DNA of 64,000 bases, taken from Streptomyces bicolor. Its GTDB lineage: Bacteria; Actinomycetota; Actinomycetes; Streptomycetales; Streptomycetaceae. The notes beneath the pieces were generated by a model. It did not search any database. It had not been told where the DNA came from and saw only the letters and a program-made list of their open reading frames with translations. Position numbers and translations under genes: made by a program. Below, in pieces: positions 43,411 to 52,172 of the stretch. Within the stretch, counting starts at the first letter, position 1. Every line of letters starts with the position of its first letter. The DNA lies in contig NZ_JOFS01000021.1 in NCBI RefSeq assembly GCF_000719285.1, positions 56,619 to 120,618 on the forward strand, in the 5' to 3' direction.

Positions 43411-44337
43411 CTACTGCACGTCGACGAAGTCACCCGTGGCGCTGACCGCCGGGGTGGTCGAGGTGCCCTCGAAGCGGTAGCGGAAGTAGCCGTCCGTGGA
43501 CGCGGTGACCGTCGTCTTCAGGTCGCCGTACGTGTTCGTCTTGATGGTCTTCAGCGTGGTGTAGGTGCTGGAGCCCTTCTTGCGGAACTGCAGCTTCACC
43601 GACTGGTTGGCGTACCCGGCGTACTTGTGGGTGTCCCAGTTGGCGCGGGTCAGCTTGCCGGTGACCGTGATGGTCTTGCCCTTCTTCACGGGCTCCGGGG
43701 AGGCGTTGACCGTCAGCTTGGAGAAGCGCTGGAGCTTGGTGGTCCCCAGGTTGTCCTGCTCGGCGTAGCCGACCTTGCTCCAGTCGATGTCCTCGGAGAG
43801 CGGGTCCTGGTCGTTGAAGTCGTACGCGTAGCCGGCGGCCTTCCACGTGGTGGCGTCGACGTTCTCCAGCTCCAGGTCCGGATAGACGTCGATGGTGCCC
43901 TTGCAGTTGGCGGTGGTGGACGAGGTCGCCGTGCAGACGGGCCAGTCGTCGCCGAGGAGGAGGTTGTCCCACTCGGCGTAGGAGGCGCCGCGGTAGATCT
44001 CCACGTCCAGGTAGAAGTCCGGGGCGTTGAGGTCGATGTCCGCGGAGTGCGTGACCGTGTACGTCACCGGTACGGAGACGGGATTGGTGGTGCCCACGAC
44101 GATCGGCTTGCCGCTGTTGACCTTGACGTTGGAGAAGGTCAGGTCCAGGGGGTACGGCGTGCCCGCGTCCTCGGCGGTGTAGGTGCTGCGGGCGGACGCG
44201 TGAGGCGCCGCCTGCACGGCCTCGCGGATGTCCGCCTTGCCGTACGAGGGCCCGTCGGCGGCCTGCACGGCCGGCACGGCGAGGGAGGAGAGGGCCAGGG
44301 CGCCGGTGACGGCGGCCACGGTGGCTCGAATGCGCAT
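43411..44337 (-). CDS. Secreted protein, tandem paralogue 2 (308 aa)
   Basis: Upstream copy of the pair, with the same signal peptide start MRIRATVAAV, the cysteine pair in CTATSSTTANCKGTIDVYP and the end FEGTSTTPAVSATGDFVDVQ. It differs mainly in an inserted acidic stretch before the middle domain. Sequences upstream of both genes share a GTGATCAGAT-containing segment, so the promoter was duplicated too. The 233-base gap separates them, so each gene may have its own promoter. Function unknown; secreted. Confidence 0.8.
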   Translation of the reverse strand: MRIRATVAAVTGALALSSLAVPAVQAADGPSYGKADIREAVQAAPHASARSTYTAEDAGTPYPLDLTFSNVKVNSGKPIVVGTTNPVSVPVTYTVTHSADIDLNAPDFYLDVEIYRGASYAEWDNLLLGDDWPVCTATSSTTANCKGTIDVYPDLELENVDATTWKAAGYAYDFNDQDPLSEDIDWSKVGYAEQDNLGTTKLQRFSKLTVNASPEPVKKGKTITVTGKLTRANWDTHKYAGYANQSVKLQFRKKGSSTYTTLKTIKTNTYGDLKTTVTASTDGYFRYRFEGTSTTPAVSATGDFVDVQ

Positions 44338-44525
44338 GGGTTCCCCATAAGGAGAGTGGCTCCGCGATCCTCGGTCACACGGTCCGGGGTCGCGCGGGGC
44401 TCAATCGATCAAGGAGTCTGTTGACTCAGGTGATCAGATCTTCAACGAAGCCGGATGGTTGTACGGCCCGTGGAGATTTTGTGTGCGAGCGGGGAGTTCG
44501 ATCCGGGCACCGGGGCACGCCGAAA

Positions 44526-44547
44526 GGGCCGTCCGAGTGGACGGCCC
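44526..44547. terminator. Hairpin terminator after the sacsin-like gene
   Basis: GGGCCGTCC and GGACGGCCC form a perfect 9-bp stem with a 4-base loop, extended by flanking AA/TT. It starts eight bases beyond the stop of the 44555-47677 gene. Confidence 0.82.
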
Positions 44548-44554
44548 CCTTGGC

Positions 44555-47500
44555 TCAGTCGAACCACCGATCCCGCGCCAGCTCCGCCGTCCTCGACGGA
44601 TCCTCCAACAACGCCGCCACCTCGAACCGCCGCGGCCACTGACCCGCCGCCCAGGCCAGCCCGGCAGCCACGCCCTCCAGGGTCGCCGCGTGGAGAACCC
44701 CGTCGTCGGTGAGCCGCCAGTCGATCTCGACCCCGTCCACGACGAGTTCCTCGTGTTCGACGTACGACTCCGGCGTCCGCGCCCCCAGCAGCACCCGCAC
44801 CGACTCCGGTACGTCGTGCTCGGTGCCCTCGGAGTCCACCGACCCCGTGACGGACTCGCTCAGCCGCCGCACCTGGAACAGCTCGGCCAGCTCGGCGGCC
44901 CGGGACGGGCGTACCGGCAGCAACGGCACGCCCTCGGTGAAGGGCAGCAGGTCCGGCGAGTCGACGACCACCGCGTCCGCCGCGTCCACGACCTCGACCC
45001 GTCCGTCGACCACGGCCCGCAGCTCGTCCGGCAGGGTCACCTGCTCGGGGTCCAGCTCGGCCAGCGCGCCGTAGAGAGCGTGCAGTTGGGCGGCGGACAC
45101 GTCCCGCTCCGGGTCGGCCAGGCGGTCCAGCAGCTCGGCCGCGCCGCCCGGTTCGTCGAGCAGTGCGGCGACCGACGTGCGCACGCCCAGCGCCCGCAGC
45201 ACCTGCTCGTCGTCGAAGCCGGTCGCGTCGGCCTCGTCGTACAGGCCGCGCAGGAGCGGGTCGCCGCCGGAGGCGAGGAGGCCGGCGGGGCGGCGGCCGT
45301 CCAGGACCGGGTGGCCGCGCAGCCACCAGGCCGTGTACGGCCGTACGACTTCGTGCGTGCCGTCGGGCAGCAGGATCCGCACCTGCTGGGTGAGCGCGTC
45401 CCGCAGGGGCGGCTGGGCGAGCAGGGCGAGGGCCTGGGGCCACTTGTCCTCGTCCACCAGGTCGAGATCGCGTACGGCGATCAGCTCGGTGGCGACCGGC
45501 GGTACGGGCGTGTCCGGGAAGCGGTCGAGGATGTCCTCGCTCCAGACGTCCACGGCGTCCAGGAGGCCCGCGTCGTCGGGCTCGGCGAAGTCGCCCTCGC
45601 GGGGCTCCAGTTCGTCCGGGTCGAGGACGACGTCCGTGGCCCGGACCAGGGCGAAGTTGGCGAGGACCCCGCAGGCGGCGAGCGGGGCCTCGCCCCACTT
45701 CTCCGCCAACTCCGCGTCTACGGTGGCGAGTTCGTCCTCCCGCATGACCTGGGCGAAGGGGCTGCCGGGGAAGACCAGTTCACCGGCCGGGGCGAGCTCA
45801 CCGTCCTCGTCGGGCAGCGCGAGCGCGCCGAGCCACGGCTCGTCGCCCGGCTCCAGGCCCGCGTCCCGCACCAGCGCGAGCACGGTGTCGGCCAGCTCCT
45901 CGGCGTCGGGAGTGTCCTCCTCCCAGCTCACGCCGCCGTCCTCGTCGAGGGACGCGGCCACGGCGGCCCGCACCTGGGGCGTGGTGAGGACGGCCCGGGG
46001 GGTCGCCGGCAGAGCGCCCAGCTTCTCCAGCAACGGGTGCGCGGCGTCCGGGTGGGCGACCTTGAGGCCGAGGCGGGCCAGGATCTCGGCGTCGATGGGG
46101 GCGCCGTCGGAGGTGGGGAGCAGGACCTGACGGGGGCCGATGGTGGTGCGGCCGTCGGCCAGCGGTACGGGCAGCCCGGACAGGCGGTCCGGGTCGACCC
46201 CGGCGAGGCTGTCGTAGAGCCGCCGCCACCAGCCCGGCTCCTTCTCCAGCCCGGCGAGACGGTCGATCGCGTCGGTGAGCGGGACGCGGGCGACGCCCAG
46301 CGTCCGCAGTTCCACGCGCCGTTCGAGCCCGGCGGGAAGGAGGGTGGGCAGCACCTCGGCCAGCACTCGCACGGTGTCGGCGCCCGCGCCCTCCACCACC
46401 TCGGCATCACGCGGCCGCAGCGACTCCGGCAGCTCGGAGTCGGCCTCGCGCGGCTCGACGGCGGGCGGCAGGAACGAGGTACGGGGCAGTCGGTCGAGGA
46501 TCGCCTGGCGCAGGGCACCGTCCAGTTCGCCCTTGCCGAGCGGCCCGGGCACGAGCCCGATGATGCCGACGCTCACCGGCCGCCAGTCGGCGAGCAGCTC
46601 GGCGTACGCGTCCGCCGCCCGCTGGACGAGGAAGTCGGTCAGCGGGCCGGGGGCGGCGTGGCGGCGGGTGGTGTCGAGGGGGAAGGACGCGATGAGGAGG
46701 GCGGGGACGCCGAGGGCTTCGTCGCTGGGCGTCGGCGCGTGGACCACGGGGGCCGTGCGGGGGTGGGCGGGAGTGCTGTCGGCGGCGTTGACGGGGACGG
46801 CCCAGGTGAGCGACCAGTGCGGGCGCAGCCGCTCCTCGACCGGGCGGTCGGCGAGGAGGTCGGGCGTGAGCGGGCCGTGGGCAGCGGCCGTACGCCAGTG
46901 GGTGACACCGTCACGCGAGTCCTCTACGACGGTGAAGGGCCCGTCGACCCGGCGGCGCAGCGTGCGCGGCTCGTCGCCGTCGGCCTCGACCACGACCTCC
47001 TCGAGCCCCGGGAGGGCGAGGATCAGCGCGTCGTCGACGGCGTGCAGCAGCCGCTCGGCCAGGTCGGCGGCGGCGGTGTCGCGCAGGGGGAGGATGACGG
47101 CGGTGTCGTACGGATCCGGGGCGGTGCCCTCGGCGGCGAACGGCAGCCGCAGGAGCGGCACGTGTCCGTCGCGGCGCCGGATCTCGTCACCCAGCCCCGG
47201 GCTGTGCCGCGCGGTGTCGCCGGCCAGTTCCCGGGCCTCGGGGAGGGACCACCGGACACCGCCGTGCCGCCCGACGACGGCGGGCTCGTCGGTGACGGCG
47301 AGGACGGCGGCGAACCCGACGCCGAAGCGGCCGATGGAGGCCGTGTCCCGTTTCGCCGAGGCCCGCAGGGTGGCGAGCGACTCGACGCCGGCGGCGTCCA
47401 GCGGCGCGCCGGTGTTGGCGGCGACGAGCACCCCGTCGCGCAGGGTGAGCCGAAGCCGTCCGGGCACTCCCGCCCTGGCCGCGGCGTCGGCGGCGTTCTG

Positions 47501-47677
47501 AGCGAGCTCGACGACGAGCCGGTCCCGGTACCCGCCGAGGACGAGGTCCTCCTCGGCGTTGGCGTCCTCCCGGAAACGGGCGGGGCTGGTGGCCCAGGCA
47601 TCCAGCACTCCGCGACGCAGACGGGCCGTACCGAACGGGTCGGCGCCCTCGGCCGCGGGCCGCACGAACTTGCTCAC
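44555..47677 (-). CDS. Sacsin-like Hsp90-type ATP-binding protein (1040 aa)
   Basis: The N-terminal GHKL/Hsp90-type ATPase module reads RLVVELAQNAADAAARAGVP (N-box Glu/Asn, about residues 56-75), LVAANTGAPLDAAGVESLAT and SIGRFGVGFAAVLAV (Gly loop). The rest, over 850 residues, has no recognised domain but resembles bacterial sacsin-like proteins. GTG at 47677 is chosen since GAGGAGAG lies five bases before. Some sacsin-like ATPases occur in defence loci, but no nuclease or other effector is adjacent here. It stands alone with a strong terminator. Function is unknown; chaperone-like activity is only fold inference. Confidence 0.82.
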   Translation of the reverse strand: MSKFVRPAAEGADPFGTARLRRGVLDAWATSPARFREDANAEEDLVLGGYRDRLVVELAQNAADAAARAGVPGRLRLTLRDGVLVAANTGAPLDAAGVESLATLRASAKRDTASIGRFGVGFAAVLAVTDEPAVVGRHGGVRWSLPEARELAGDTARHSPGLGDEIRRRDGHVPLLRLPFAAEGTAPDPYDTAVILPLRDTAAADLAERLLHAVDDALILALPGLEEVVVEADGDEPRTLRRRVDGPFTVVEDSRDGVTHWRTAAAHGPLTPDLLADRPVEERLRPHWSLTWAVPVNAADSTPAHPRTAPVVHAPTPSDEALGVPALLIASFPLDTTRRHAAPGPLTDFLVQRAADAYAELLADWRPVSVGIIGLVPGPLGKGELDGALRQAILDRLPRTSFLPPAVEPREADSELPESLRPRDAEVVEGAGADTVRVLAEVLPTLLPAGLERRVELRTLGVARVPLTDAIDRLAGLEKEPGWWRRLYDSLAGVDPDRLSGLPVPLADGRTTIGPRQVLLPTSDGAPIDAEILARLGLKVAHPDAAHPLLEKLGALPATPRAVLTTPQVRAAVAASLDEDGGVSWEEDTPDAEELADTVLALVRDAGLEPGDEPWLGALALPDEDGELAPAGELVFPGSPFAQVMREDELATVDAELAEKWGEAPLAACGVLANFALVRATDVVLDPDELEPREGDFAEPDDAGLLDAVDVWSEDILDRFPDTPVPPVATELIAVRDLDLVDEDKWPQALALLAQPPLRDALTQQVRILLPDGTHEVVRPYTAWWLRGHPVLDGRRPAGLLASGGDPLLRGLYDEADATGFDDEQVLRALGVRTSVAALLDEPGGAAELLDRLADPERDVSAAQLHALYGALAELDPEQVTLPDELRAVVDGRVEVVDAADAVVVDSPDLLPFTEGVPLLPVRPSRAAELAELFQVRRLSESVTGSVDSEGTEHDVPESVRVLLGARTPESYVEHEELVVDGVEIDWRLTDDGVLHAATLEGVAAGLAWAAGQWPRRFEVAALLEDPSRTAELARDRWFD

Positions 47678-47861
47678 GTTGACTCTCCTCATCGGCGTGA
47701 TGATGAAGGTACCGCCCAGGAGACGTGAACGCGCCGCCCGCCCGCCGCGCTCCGGACGCCCGCCCCATGAGCCACGCCACGGCGGTCCGGATACCGGTGA
47801 AGGCCAGGCATGCCGGGCCTCGCCGACGGAGCAGCGTGCGGGCCGGCGTCACGGGCCGTGT

Positions 47862-48971
47862 TCACCAGCTGATGCGGGCCGCCACCGGCAGGTGGTCGCT
47901 GCCGGTGGCCGGCAGTACCCACGACCTCTCCGGCTCCACGCCACGCACCAGGATCTGGTCGATCCGCACCACCGGGAACTTCGCCGGCCAGCTGAAGCCG
48001 AAGCCGTCCCCGGCCGCTTCCTGGGCGGAGCGCAGTTGCGAGGTGAGGCCGGCGAACGCCCGGTCGTCAACCGTGCCGTTCAGGTCGCCGAGCAGCACCA
48101 CCCGCTCGTTCCGCTCGTCGGCGACGGCCTCGGCGAGCGCCCGCGCGCCGCGGTCCCGGTGGTCCGTCGCAAAGCCTCCCTTCGGATTCACCCGTGCGGA
48201 ACCCAGGTGGGCGACGTACACCGCCAGCGGACCCTGGTCCGTGGCCACCGTGGTGCGCAGCGCGCGGTTGTAGGTCAGCTTGACGTCGGCCGGCTTGGTG
48301 TCCGCCAGTGGCCCGTAGTCCAGTTCGATGTCGACCGGCCGGGTGTGCGACAGCGGCAGCTTGCTCCACAGCCCGACCGTGCCCTGCACCGTGTGGTACG
48401 GGTACGCCGCCTCCAGCTCCTTCTCGTACAGCGGCTTCGCCTGCGCGGTGATCTCCTCCAGGGCCAGCACGTCCGCGCCGGAGGCGGCCAGGTCGCGAGC
48501 GGTCCCGACCGGGTCGGGGTTCTCGGCGCCGACGTTGTGGCCGGCCACGGTGAGGTCGCCGCCCGCGTGGGACTTGTCGGTGAGCAGCCCGCCGAAGAGA
48601 CTCAGCCACACCGTGACCGGTAGCAGCAGCGCGACCATCGCGGCGGCGGAGCGGCGCCAGAGCGCTCCGGCGAGCAGCACCGGGACGAACAGGCCGAACC
48701 ACGGCAGAAAGGTCGCCACCAGGCTGCCCAGGTTCCCGATCCGGTTCGGGACCTGCGCGTGCAGCAGCATGAGCAGGCCGAGGAGCAGCGCCAGGACCGC
48801 GAGCACCGGGCCGCGCTTCCAGGGCTCCGGCCGGGAGGCGGTGCGGATCGCCCGGCGGACGCCCGCGCGCCGGCCACCGGGGCCGGTGTCCGGCCCACGA
48901 TCGACACCGTCGGCCTCGCCTACCCCACTGGGCGGTGTTCGTGCCGTTCCTGTTGCTGGGGTTCGAGTCAT
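47862..48971 (-). CDS. Membrane-bound endonuclease/exonuclease/phosphatase-family protein (369 aa)
   Basis: Three N-terminal helices (VLAVLALLLGLLMLLHAQVP; LVATFLPWFGLFVPVLLAG; AMVALLLPVTVWLSLFGGLL) precede an EEP domain exposed outside. Its motifs are TVAGHNVG (Asn), LALEEITAQ (Glu), AVYVAHLGSAR, VVLLGDLNGTVDDRAF (Asp-X-Asn) and GSDHLPVAARI (Asp-His). Proteins of this type include phosphodiesterases that act on nucleic acids, phospholipids or phosphoinositides. The ATG at 48971 is the best start though the ribosome site is weak. The divergent two-component system shares the short promoter region, so it may be a target. Confidence 0.82.
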   Translation of the reverse strand: MTRTPATGTARTPPSGVGEADGVDRGPDTGPGGRRAGVRRAIRTASRPEPWKRGPVLAVLALLLGLLMLLHAQVPNRIGNLGSLVATFLPWFGLFVPVLLAGALWRRSAAAMVALLLPVTVWLSLFGGLLTDKSHAGGDLTVAGHNVGAENPDPVGTARDLAASGADVLALEEITAQAKPLYEKELEAAYPYHTVQGTVGLWSKLPLSHTRPVDIELDYGPLADTKPADVKLTYNRALRTTVATDQGPLAVYVAHLGSARVNPKGGFATDHRDRGARALAEAVADERNERVVLLGDLNGTVDDRAFAGLTSQLRSAQEAAGDGFGFSWPAKFPVVRIDQILVRGVEPERSWVLPATGSDHLPVAARISW

Positions 48972-49017
48972 TGCGCCAGTCAAGGCAGCGCGGTGTTGCC
49001 GGCACGTATGCGGTTTC

Positions 49018-49036
49018 CGATATGCCGACGATATGC
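49018..49036 (+). promoter_or_regulatory. Two 11-bp direct repeats before the response regulator gene
   Basis: CGATATGC occurs at 49018 and 49029, exactly 11 bp apart, the spacing of OmpR-type response regulator binding sites. The -10 box TAGCCT (49046-49051) follows, so the second copy covers the -35 region. Autoregulation by the adjacent regulator is likely; a third, weaker ATGC lies at 49008. Confidence 0.6.
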
Positions 49037-49058
49037 ACCGGCTCGTAGCCTCGACAGC

Positions 49059-49754
49059 ATGCGTGTGCTGATTGTCGAGGACGAGCCCTATCTGGCCGAA
49101 GCCATCCGCGACGGCCTGCGCCTGGAAGCGATCGCGGCCGACATCGCGGGCGACGGCAACACCGCTCTGGAACTGCTGAGCGTCAACGCCTACGACATCG
49201 CCGTCCTCGACCGCGACATCCCCGGACCCTCCGGTGACGAGATCGCCAAACGCATCGTCGCTTCCCGCAGCGGCATGCCGATCCTCATGCTCACCGCGGC
49301 CGACCGTCTCGACGACAAGGCGTCCGGATTCGAACTCGGCGCGGACGACTACCTCACGAAACCCTTCGAACTCCGGGAACTCGCGCTCAGGCTGAGGGCA
49401 CTCGACCGCAGACGCGCCCACAGCAGGCCTCCCGTACGGGAGATCGCCGGTCTGCGCCTCGACCCGTTCCGCCGAGAGATCTACCGGGACGGGCGTTACG
49501 TCGCGCTGACCAGGAAGCAGTTCGCCGTACTGGAAGTCCTCGTCGCCGCCGAAGGCGGTGTCGTCAGCGCCGAGGAACTTCTGGAACGCGCGTGGGACGA
49601 GAACGCCGACCCGTTCACCAATGCCGTACGCATCACGGTCTCGGCTCTGCGCAAACGACTCGGCGAACCCTGGCTCATCGCCACCGTGCCAGGCGTCGGC
49701 TACCGCATCGACACGCAGCCGGAGCCCGAACCCGAGGGAGGCGACCATGGATAG
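49059..49754 (+). CDS. OmpR/PhoB-family response regulator (231 aa)
   Basis: The receiver domain starts RVLIVEDEPYLAEAIRDGL (acidic pocket Glu7-Asp8), with phospho-acceptor Asp in VLDRDIPGPSGDE (about residue 51) and Lys in YLTKPFELREL (about 101). The C-terminal winged helix reads RYVALTRKQFAVLEVLVAAE and VRITVSALRKRL. The -10 box TAGCCT ends seven bases before the ATG, so the transcript is leaderless. The gene overlaps the sensor kinase gene by eight bases. It is divergent from an EEP-family membrane protein. Confidence 0.94.
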   Translation: MRVLIVEDEPYLAEAIRDGLRLEAIAADIAGDGNTALELLSVNAYDIAVLDRDIPGPSGDEIAKRIVASRSGMPILMLTAADRLDDKASGFELGADDYLTKPFELRELALRLRALDRRRAHSRPPVREIAGLRLDPFRREIYRDGRYVALTRKQFAVLEVLVAAEGGVVSAEELLERAWDENADPFTNAVRITVSALRKRLGEPWLIATVPGVGYRIDTQPEPEPEGGDHG

Positions 49755-50838
49755 GGCGCCCGGATTGAGCGTTCGCCTCAAGCTCACCCTCAGCTACGCG
49801 GGGTTCCTCATGCTCGCCGGCGTCCTGCTGCTCGCGGCGGTGTGGGTGTTCCTCCTGCGTTACGTCCCTGAACGCGCGACGCTCATCAGCCACGACGACA
49901 ACCCCACGAACGGCGTCTTTCCCGTCCGGTCCGCCCTCTTGGACGTCTTCGCCCCGAGGGCGGCCGCGGTACTGGCGTTCCTGCTGGTGTTCGGCCTCCT
50001 GGGAGGCTGGATCCTCGCCGGCCGCATGCTCGCCCCCGTGACCCGCATCACGGACGCCACCCGCAGGGCCACGCACGGTTCGCTCTCCCACCGGATCCGG
50101 CTACCGGGCCGCAACGACGAGTTCCGCGAACTCGCCGACACCTTCGACACGATGCTCGCGCGGCTCGAAGCGCACGTCGCAGAACAGCGGCGGTTCGCGG
50201 CCAACGCCTCTCACGAACTGCGCACCCCGCTGGCGATCTCGAAGGCGCTGCTCGACGTGGCCCGCGCAGATCCGAACCGCGACATCGGCGAGCTCATCGA
50301 CCGCCTCCACGCCGTCAACACCCGAGCGATCGACCTCACCGAGGCACTGCTCCTGGTCAGCCGAGCCGAGCAGCGGTCCTTCACACGAGAACCCGTCGAT
50401 CTGTCCCTCGTGGCGGAAGAAGCCACCGAGACACTCCTCCCCCTCGCGGAGAAGCACGGCGTCACCATCGAGACCGGCGGCGACATCACCCCCACGACCG
50501 GATCGCCGGCGCTCCTGCTCCAGCTGACGACGAACCTCCTGCACAACGCGATAGTCCACAACCTGCCCGGGCAGGGCACCGTGTGGGTCAATACCGGCGT
50601 CCGCCCCAGAACTGCGGTGCTCACGGTCGAGAACACCGGCGAGAAGCTGACCCCCCAGCTGGTCTCCACACTCACCGAGCCGTTCCAGCGCGGCACCGAG
50701 CGCATACACACCGACCAGGCCGGCGTCGGTCTCGGCCTGGCCATCGTCAAAACCATCACCCACGCACACGACGGGACGCTCACCCTCACCCCGCGCTCCG
50801 CCGGCGGGATCCGCATCACTGTGGAACTGCCGCGATAG
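49747..50838 (+). CDS. Sensor histidine kinase (363 aa)
   Basis: Two membrane helices (about residues 12-38 and 71-93) enclose a short external loop of about 32 residues, so there is no large sensory domain. A HAMP domain (ILAGRMLAPVTRITDATRRA) follows, then HisKA with ANASHELRTPLAISKALLDV (phospho-His about residue 157). The HATPase domain has LTTNLLHNAIVHN and GVGLGLAIVKTITHAHDG. GGAGGCGACC precedes the ATG. The short extracellular loop suggests a membrane-embedded or accessory-protein signal. It partners the regulator encoded immediately upstream. Confidence 0.94.
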   Translation: MDRAPGLSVRLKLTLSYAGFLMLAGVLLLAAVWVFLLRYVPERATLISHDDNPTNGVFPVRSALLDVFAPRAAAVLAFLLVFGLLGGWILAGRMLAPVTRITDATRRATHGSLSHRIRLPGRNDEFRELADTFDTMLARLEAHVAEQRRFAANASHELRTPLAISKALLDVARADPNRDIGELIDRLHAVNTRAIDLTEALLLVSRAEQRSFTREPVDLSLVAEEATETLLPLAEKHGVTIETGGDITPTTGSPALLLQLTTNLLHNAIVHNLPGQGTVWVNTGVRPRTAVLTVENTGEKLTPQLVSTLTEPFQRGTERIHTDQAGVGLGLAIVKTITHAHDGTLTLTPRSAGGIRITVELPR

Positions 50839-50866
50839 CAAGGGCGGCCCCGGTCGCTCAGGGTTG

Positions 50867-51421
50867 CTACTCGACGTCCTTCACCGAGGTCGGCCCCAAC
50901 TGCTTGGCGCTGGCGTACTCCGGCATCGTCATGGGCTTGTCGAACAAGAAGAACGACTGGTTCGTGCCGACCGTGAACTCCATGTACGCGTCCGTCGTGG
51001 CGTCGAAACCGTAGTAGGCATTGCAGGTGGAACCCGACGTGTACGTGCCGTCCATGCCGGGCTGTGCGAGGACCGCGACGCCGTGGGAGGAGGACTCCAC
51101 CCTCTCCGTCGGAGTGAGCATCTTGCAGCGCGGCACCGGCAAGCCCTTCATGATGAAGTACCCGTACTCGCCGTTGGCGTTCTGGATGTAGACGTACGAG
51201 AGTTTGCCCCGCTTCCCCCACGTCTTGATCCACTGGTTGATCGCTTCGCGGGTCGGTGAGTACTCCATGCGCCCCGCCGGCTGCTGGGCGACGAGGTGGT
51301 CGTAGTTCTCCTGCTTGGCCTTGTTCTCCTTGTCCTGACTGGAATCGGTGCAGGACGTCAGGGCAAGGCCGACAACCGGCGCGACGACGGTGGCCAGGGC
51401 CATGCGTGCGAACTTCTTCAT
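50867..51421 (-). CDS. Lipoprotein of unknown function (184 aa)
   Basis: The lipobox LALTSC puts the modified Cys at about residue 24, after a signal peptide MKKFARMALATVVAPVVG. The mature part is hydrophilic with two further Cys (PRCKML and STCNAYYG) that may form a disulfide. SYVYIQNANGEYGYFIMKGL and FFLFDKPMTMPEYASAKQLG are the recognisable stretches. It follows the 148-aa membrane protein gene by 34 bases and may be co-transcribed. Domain not recognised; similar proteins occur in actinobacteria and their phages, from memory. Confidence 0.75.
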   Translation of the reverse strand: MKKFARMALATVVAPVVGLALTSCTDSSQDKENKAKQENYDHLVAQQPAGRMEYSPTREAINQWIKTWGKRGKLSYVYIQNANGEYGYFIMKGLPVPRCKMLTPTERVESSSHGVAVLAQPGMDGTYTSGSTCNAYYGFDATTDAYMEFTVGTNQSFFLFDKPMTMPEYASAKQLGPTSVKDVE

Positions 51422-51455
51422 GCGGTGCTGCCCTCTTCCCGGGATGAGATGGGGA

Positions 51456-51902
51456 TCAGTTGGTGCACGTCGTGCGCTCGGCGGTGGTATCCAGCCGGTA
51501 CGGCAGATCCCTGTCGCGGAAGGGCGCGCGGTGCTCCTGGGCGGCCTTCGAGTTGTAGGCGTTGACCGACTCGATCCGCGTGGCCTTCAGCGCGGTGATC
51601 GACTGGTCGATCTGCGTCGTGCGAGTCTCCGAAGCGGTCTTCCGCTCCTCCCGGAGCGCCTGGATCGTCCCTTCGGCGTTCTGCACCGCCTCGCACAGAT
51701 CGAAGAACTCCTCGTACGTGGTCTGCCGGAACTCGCCCGAGCCGACAGTGTTCTCGCGCTTGTCCGCCTCACCGCGGAACGGGGCGGTGATCCATCCCGC
51801 GCCGCCGAAGACGAACACCCCGATCACATACAACACCGCCAGGCCGATGAGCCCGCCGACGGCCCAAGCCCCCAGCCGTGCCCCCTCGCGTACCTGTCCC
51901 AT
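51456..51902 (-). CDS. Single-pass membrane protein of unknown function (148 aa)
   Basis: One N-terminal helix (VGGLIGLAVLYVIGVFVFGG) followed by a soluble segment with a coiled-coil-like stretch (CEAVQNAEGTIQALREERKT) and a Cys near the end. The start at 51902 follows GAGGAGG. It is transcribed towards the lipoprotein gene and lies downstream of the Y-RNA-like element on the same strand. Function unknown; the pair might form a surface complex, a suggestion from gene order alone. Confidence 0.72.
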   Translation of the reverse strand: MGQVREGARLGAWAVGGLIGLAVLYVIGVFVFGGAGWITAPFRGEADKRENTVGSGEFRQTTYEEFFDLCEAVQNAEGTIQALREERKTASETRTTQIDQSITALKATRIESVNAYNSKAAQEHRAPFRDRDLPYRLDTTAERTTCTN

Positions 51903-52059
51903 GGCCACCCCTCCTCGAAGGCGCATGGGGCCGTTCTACACGCGGGTGCCCGGGAGGGGTCCCGCGCACACGGAACGTGGCGGAGCCCGGGAGTCGTATC
52001 CAGCTCCCGGGCCCCTGGGGATGCCACCCAATTGCGCACGCCGGCGGCGTTTAAGAGGA

Positions 52060-52172
52060 CGGATCAGTCATCATGCCGTCGTGTTCTTCCTTTGAACTAC
52101 CGCACCACGCAAGAGGTGCAGGCGAGAGTCGAACTCGCATCCGACGGCGTTCGTCCGGCCTCGGTCGATCCG
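52060..52172 (-). ncRNA. YrlA-like bacterial Y RNA: tRNA mimic with permuted cloverleaf
   Basis: On the minus strand 74 nt (52148 to 52075) fold as a tRNA cut open at the anticodon. GCCGTCG (52142-52148) pairs with CGACGGC (52075-52081). Inside are a T-arm GCGAG/CTCGC with loop TTCGACT (52122-52138), an acceptor-like stem CTGCACC/GGTGCGG with one G-U pair and an 8-base loop (52100-52121), bases U-A like tRNA positions 8-9, and a D-arm GTTC/GAAC with loop AAAGGAA holding the GG pair (52083-52097). The flanks form a terminal stem CGGATC/GATCCG (52167-52172, 52060-52065). YrlA RNAs have this architecture: a tRNA-like module joined to a Ro60/Rsr-binding stem. An ordinary linear tRNA does not fit in either direction. 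No Rsr gene lies in the window. Other bases of 51903-52380 show only hairpins. Confidence 0.62.
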
